A stretch of DNA of 64,000 nt, taken from NCBI RefSeq assembly GCF_001437205.1, contig NZ_JQAZ01000002.1, positions 372,001 to 436,000 on the forward strand, given 5' to 3'. Positions 60,744 to 64,000 of this stretch are shown here, piece after piece. The number at the start of each line of letters is the position of its first letter. The stretch's first letter is position 1. A program made the translations under genes and the position numbers. The notes under the pieces were generated by a model, which made no database searches, was not told where the DNA came from, and saw only the letters and a program-made list of their open reading frames with translations. The DNA is from Lactobacillus selangorensis (GTDB taxonomy: Bacteria; Bacillota; Bacilli; Lactobacillales; Lactobacillaceae).

Positions 60744-61883
60744 TTAGTAAGTCCGAACAGGTGTGATTAACTGGATAAAGTCTTCATGATCTTCAGATGG
60801 CATCAAAGTGAAGGGCCGTAATGCCGAAGTGAAGGCGATATCGATTGTTGCTTGACCGAAAGAACGCAGAGCATCTTTCATATAATCCGGATTGAAGGAA
60901 ATTTCGAGTTCTTCGCCGGATAATTCTTCGAAATGCAGACTTTCTTCGACGTTCCCGACATCTGGCGAATTGCCATAAATCGTGGCCGTTGAATCAGCTG
61001 GGGACAACGTCAGTTTAACAACGTTATTGCGGCTTTCATGCGACAGCAAGGAAGCACGTTCGATGGCGGCTAATAGAACTGGCGCATCGAATTGAATCTG
61101 AGTCGTCGATGAAGTCGGAATCAACCGTTCTGTATCTGGGTAGTTGCCTTCCAGTAAACGGGAATAGAACGAAGTATGATCTACGATGAACATCACTTGA
61201 TTTTCAGCAATGCGCATTTCAACGGTATCGACCCCATCCGTCAGTGTCCGTGACAATTCAGTCAAACTCTTGCCAGGGATGATGATGTCGTAATGAACAT
61301 CGGTCGGAATATCGAGATGAATCTTACGCTGAGATAAACGATGGCTATCAGTCGCAACGGCAAGTAATTCACTGTTTTGGATAACCATGTGGACCCCAGT
61401 CAAAATCGGCCGGCTTTCCTGATTGGAAACAGCAATAACGGTCTGGCTAATCAACTGCTTCAGCACATCGGCCGATAACATCAGTTTGTTGGTGTCTTCG
61501 ATTTCAGGCAGACGGGGATAATTGTTGGCATCCAAGCCGTTGATCGTAAATTCAGAACTGCCGGATGTGATCTTGGTCAAGAAATTATCTTCCACTTCGA
61601 CTGTCATCGTTTCTTCCGGTAAACGTTTGACGATTTCACTGAAGAAACGAGCCGGCAATACAATCGAACCGGTTGAATCGATTTGCAGTTCGATTTTATC
61701 GTCTTCAACAGATAAGAAGGATTCAATCGAGATATCGGCATCGCTCCCGATTAAAGTCAATCCTTCCTGAGTCAGTTCCATTTTTAACCCCGTCAGAATC
61801 GGAATGGTGGTTTTTGAAGAAATTGCTCGTTGCACATCGGTTAAGTTATGGATGAATGCTGCACGTTTAATTGTAAATTTCAT
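60744..61883 (-). CDS. dnaN: DNA polymerase III beta sliding clamp
   Basis: The ring-shaped clamp tethers DNA polymerase III. The 379 residues are the normal length, with three related clamp domains and segments such as SGSSEFTINGLDANNYPRLPE and the final FIQLITPVRTY. The ATG follows AGGAGGCTCACT. It follows dnaA by 188 bases carrying DnaA boxes. Confidence 0.98.
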   Translation of the reverse strand: MKFTIKRAAFIHNLTDVQRAISSKTTIPILTGLKMELTQEGLTLIGSDADISIESFLSVEDDKIELQIDSTGSIVLPARFFSEIVKRLPEETMTVEVEDNFLTKITSGSSEFTINGLDANNYPRLPEIEDTNKLMLSADVLKQLISQTVIAVSNQESRPILTGVHMVIQNSELLAVATDSHRLSQRKIHLDIPTDVHYDIIIPGKSLTELSRTLTDGVDTVEMRIAENQVMFIVDHTSFYSRLLEGNYPDTERLIPTSSTTQIQFDAPVLLAAIERASLLSHESRNNVVKLTLSPADSTATIYGNSPDVGNVEESLHFEELSGEELEISFNPDYMKDALRSFGQATIDIAFTSALRPFTLMPSEDHEDFIQLITPVRTY

Positions 61884-62011
61884 AGTGAGCCTCCTAGACT
61901 TTTCTCATGATTTTTGGATGGCGCTTCATAATCTATTATAAAAGATTTTTAGTAATAGTAGTAGGACCTGTTAATTCTGTGGAAAAGGGGCCTGATACCA
62001 GTGCTGACAAG

Positions 62012-62070
62012 TTATCCACCTGTTGATAACTTGTGGATACTTGTGGGGATAAATCCCCCTGTTATCCACA
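62012..62070. other. DnaA-box cluster between dnaA and dnaN
   Basis: TTATCCACC (62012), TGTTGATAA (62021), TGTGGATAC (62032) and a perfect TTATCCACA (62062) lie within 60 bases, on both strands. GGGGAT/ATCCCC makes a small hairpin at 62045-62058. This fits the second DnaA-box region of bipartite Firmicute origins. Confidence 0.8.
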
Positions 62071-62071
62071 G

Positions 62072-63427
62072 CTATGGTTTCAGCTTGTTTTTCAATTCGG
62101 CGATCTGTTCTTTCAATTGTTCGTCGGATTTCAGTTCGGCAGCGACTTTTTCATGGGCATGGATGACAGTGGTATGATCTTTGCCGCCGAATTCCTGCCC
62201 AATGCGAGGTAATGAGTTATCGGTCATTTCTCGAGACAGATACATAGCAATCTGTCGGGGCCAAACAATGTTTTTGACTCGTTTCTTGCCCTTCAGATCG
62301 GCCACAGAAACCTGATAGTACTTGGCAACGGCGGATTGAATGTCGGTAATGGTCAGGTCCTTTGGTTTTTCTTCGGCATTGAGGCTCTTGAGAGCATCTG
62401 CCGCCAAACTGGTGGTAATTGGTTCTTCCTTGGTTCGTGCGTACGCCTGAACTCGCACCAGCGCCCCTTCGAGTTCCCGCACATTGGAATCGATTTGGCC
62501 GGCGATGTAGCTTAATGTATCGTCGGGAATATTGAGATGTTCGGCATTGGCCTTGTTGCGCAGGATAGCGATTCGTGTTTCAAGGTCAGGCGGCGTAATA
62601 TCGACCGATAAGCCCCACTTAAACCGTGAAACGAGTCGTTCTTGCAGCTTCGGGATTTCATTGGGCAGGCGGTCCGACGTCAAAACGATTTGTTTCTTAT
62701 TATTGTAGAGATCGTTGAACGTGTGGAAAAACTCTTCCTGTGTCCCTTCTTTATCGGCGAAGAACTGGATATCATCGACTAAGAGGAGATCAACGTTGCG
62801 GTATTCCTGCCGGAACTTCTCTTGTTCTTTGTTCTGGATTGAATTGATGAAGTCGTTGGCAAATGCTTCGCTGGTGACGTATTTCACCTTTGAACCAGGA
62901 TGCGTCTTCAGCAGCTGGTGGCCAATCGCCTGCATCAGATGGGTTTTGCCTAAACCGACACCGCCATATAGGAAGAGCGGATTATACAAAACCCCAGGTT
63001 CCTCAGAAACGACGAGGGCGGCGGCATGCGCCATCTGGTTGCCTTTGCCGGTGACAAAGGTTTCAAACGTGTACTTACTATTTAAACGAGTTTCCCGCAT
63101 GAAAGTCGGAATATTGGCCTCTTGGTCGACCTCAGGGGCCGCAAGCGCGTCACTATCGGCTTTCTCTTGTGCATCTTCCTCCTCTTTTGAAACAAAAACA
63201 GGGGTGATCTCGATATTGGCGAAGGCATAGGCGCCTTCAACGACTTTGGTGGCGAGCACTTTTTCCCAATAGTCCTTATGCAGTGAAGACGGGACTTCAA
63301 TGGTAAGTTGGTGGTTCGCCAGTTTGAGCGGTTTGGCCGTCTCGATCCAGGTACTGTAGCTGACCGCTGACAGGTGCTGCTGGAAATAAGACTCCAAATA
63401 TTGCCAAAGCTCCTCCAAATTGGGCAC
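62072..63427 (-). CDS. dnaA: Chromosomal replication initiator protein DnaA
   Basis: DnaA opens the origin and loads DnaB. The start is GTG at 63427 ([13 protein letters not shown] follows) with AAAGGAGGAATCAAT upstream, giving 451 residues. Domain I (1-80), a linker, the AAA+ domain with Walker [18 protein letters not shown] and Walker [20 protein letters not shown] split, and domain IV with the DNA-binding signature [15 protein letters not shown] are all present. Confidence 0.98.
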   Translation of the reverse strand: MPNLEELWQYLESYFQQHLSAVSYSTWIETAKPLKLANHQLTIEVPSSLHKDYWEKVLATKVVEGAYAFANIEITPVFVSKEEEDAQEKADSDALAAPEVDQEANIPTFMRETRLNSKYTFETFVTGKGNQMAHAAALVVSEEPGVLYNPLFLYGGVGLGKTHLMQAIGHQLLKTHPGSKVKYVTSEAFANDFINSIQNKEQEKFRQEYRNVDLLLVDDIQFFADKEGTQEEFFHTFNDLYNNKKQIVLTSDRLPNEIPKLQERLVSRFKWGLSVDITPPDLETRIAILRNKANAEHLNIPDDTLSYIAGQIDSNVRELEGALVRVQAYARTKEEPITTSLAADALKSLNAEEKPKDLTITDIQSAVAKYYQVSVADLKGKKRVKNIVWPRQIAMYLSREMTDNSLPRIGQEFGGKDHTTVIHAHEKVAAELKSDEQLKEQIAELKNKLKP

Positions 63428-63514
63428 ATTGATTCCTCCTTTTTTTGTCATTTTAAATAAAAATTGCTCTTTTTCTCTAATCACAAAGCAAATTTATTTT
63501 AGCATCTCTTTAAA

Positions 63515-63790
63515 AAGTTTTCCACAGGCAAACCAATAAATAACAAAAATTATTCACAGGGGTGTGAATTAGTTATCCACAGCCCGACAGATTTTGTGGA
63601 AAAAAGATAGTCAAAATAATTTATGCACAGTAGCTTGTGAATTGCAAAAGCTTATATCAATAGTGTTTCACAAGTTATCAACAGACTATTCGACTTGTTG
63701 ATAAAACATTTAAACAGCCTGTGGACATGTGAAAAAGCTGCGCATAAGCCTGTCAATAAATATTTTTCAAAATAAAGTTATGCACGGGTC
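63515..63790. other. oriC: Origin of replication (oriC), DnaA-box region upstream of dnaA
   Basis: Many DnaA boxes and near-boxes occur on both strands: TTTTCCACA (about 63518), TTATTCACA (63550), TTATCCACA (63573), the complement TGTGGAAAA (about 63595), TTATGCACA (63621), TTATCAACA (63675), TGTTGATAA (63696) and TTATGCACG (63778). The region between is AT-rich. The place next to dnaA and facing rpmH matches the origins of Firmicutes. Confidence 0.88.
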
Positions 63791-63860
63791 GTCCACAACA
63801 AATCCACCAAAAGCGAGTGCGAATTGTTGACAAGTTTTTACAAAAAAAGCAAAAATGAAT

Positions 63861-63889
63861 TTCAAATTTGCAGTGAGATATGTTATTAT
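63861..63889 (+). promoter_or_regulatory. Promoter of rpmH
   Basis: TTCAAA (63861-63866) and TATTAT (63884-63889) are 17 bases apart, with an extended TGT before the -10. Confidence 0.5.
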
Positions 63890-63980
63890 ATTTAGGTAAA
63901 TGTTCATCGAGGGAGGATTGTAGCTTCTGCGGTGTGCAACAAACGTCTATATAAAGACATGAGCATTGGAGGTGTCCAAC

Positions 63981-64000
63981 ATGACTACAAAGAGAACTTA
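63981..64000 (+). CDS. rpmH: 50S ribosomal protein L34, first codons only
   Basis: The ATG at 63981 follows TTGGAGGTGTCCAAC and reads MTTKRT before the window ends, the normal start of L34. Its position, divergent from dnaA across oriC, is the standard Firmicute arrangement. Confidence 0.85.

Overview
The window is a piece of a Lactobacillaceae (Firmicutes, low-to-mid GC) chromosome that ends at the replication origin. The right end carries the classic origin order, read on the minus strand from right to left: an oriC region full of DnaA boxes, then dnaA, dnaN, the S4-domain gene yaaA, recF, gyrB, gyrA, rpsF-ssb-rpsR, gdpP-rplI and dnaB. The first bases of rpmH (L34) run the other way at the extreme right edge. 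The left end carries the essential cell-wall two-component operon walR-walK-walH-walI-walJ followed by an htrA protease cut by the window edge. These blocks, TTG starts, strong AGGAGG sites, a csc-type WxL surface cluster and a gallate-decarboxylase locus fit a plant-associated lactobacillus; I cannot assign genus or species from the sequence alone.

Between purA (44.6-45.9 kb) and walR (7.6 kb) lies about 36 kb of accessory DNA. From left to right it holds: a tRNA-Lys; an Fst/Ldr-like type I toxin-antitoxin module; a csc cell-surface cluster whose large lectin-like protein is frameshifted; a DUF3737 beta-helix protein; a succinate-semialdehyde dehydrogenase; a secreted alpha/beta hydrolase; an acyltransferase overlapping an acyl-CoA ligase; an ssuCBA-type sulfonate transporter; a MarR-controlled heterodimeric ABC exporter; a second, decayed Fst-like module; a ubiD-ubiX-lpdD-lysR aromatic acid decarboxylase locus; a lone gap gene divergent from an XRE/MmyB-like regulator; three tandem GH25 lysozyme paralogues; a fructokinase; an amidohydrolase of the hydroxybenzoate decarboxylase type; and two AzgA-type purine permeases.

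The genes form recognisable working groups: chromosome replication and topology (dnaA to dnaB), purine supply (purA and two permeases, all preceded by PurBox-like ACGAAC motifs), cell-wall homeostasis (wal operon, GdpP, lysozymes, csc proteins), aromatic acid detoxification, and drug export.

The non-coding DNA is unusually structured. Most notable are (i) the two Fst-like type I toxin loci, one intact and one with an in-frame TGA, sharing a near-identical terminator that also occurs a third time alone; (ii) a dispersed, about 120-nt element beginning GAGCGTG and ending near AACRCGTTTA, present at least five times next to walI, walR, purA and (in tandem) gyrB, whose pairing arms differ between copies but stay complementary; (iii) a tandem covarying hairpin repeat between two lysozyme genes; (iv) a promoter-driven structured RNA candidate between the purine permeases; and (v) a terminator-like hairpin inside the yaaA-recF leader.
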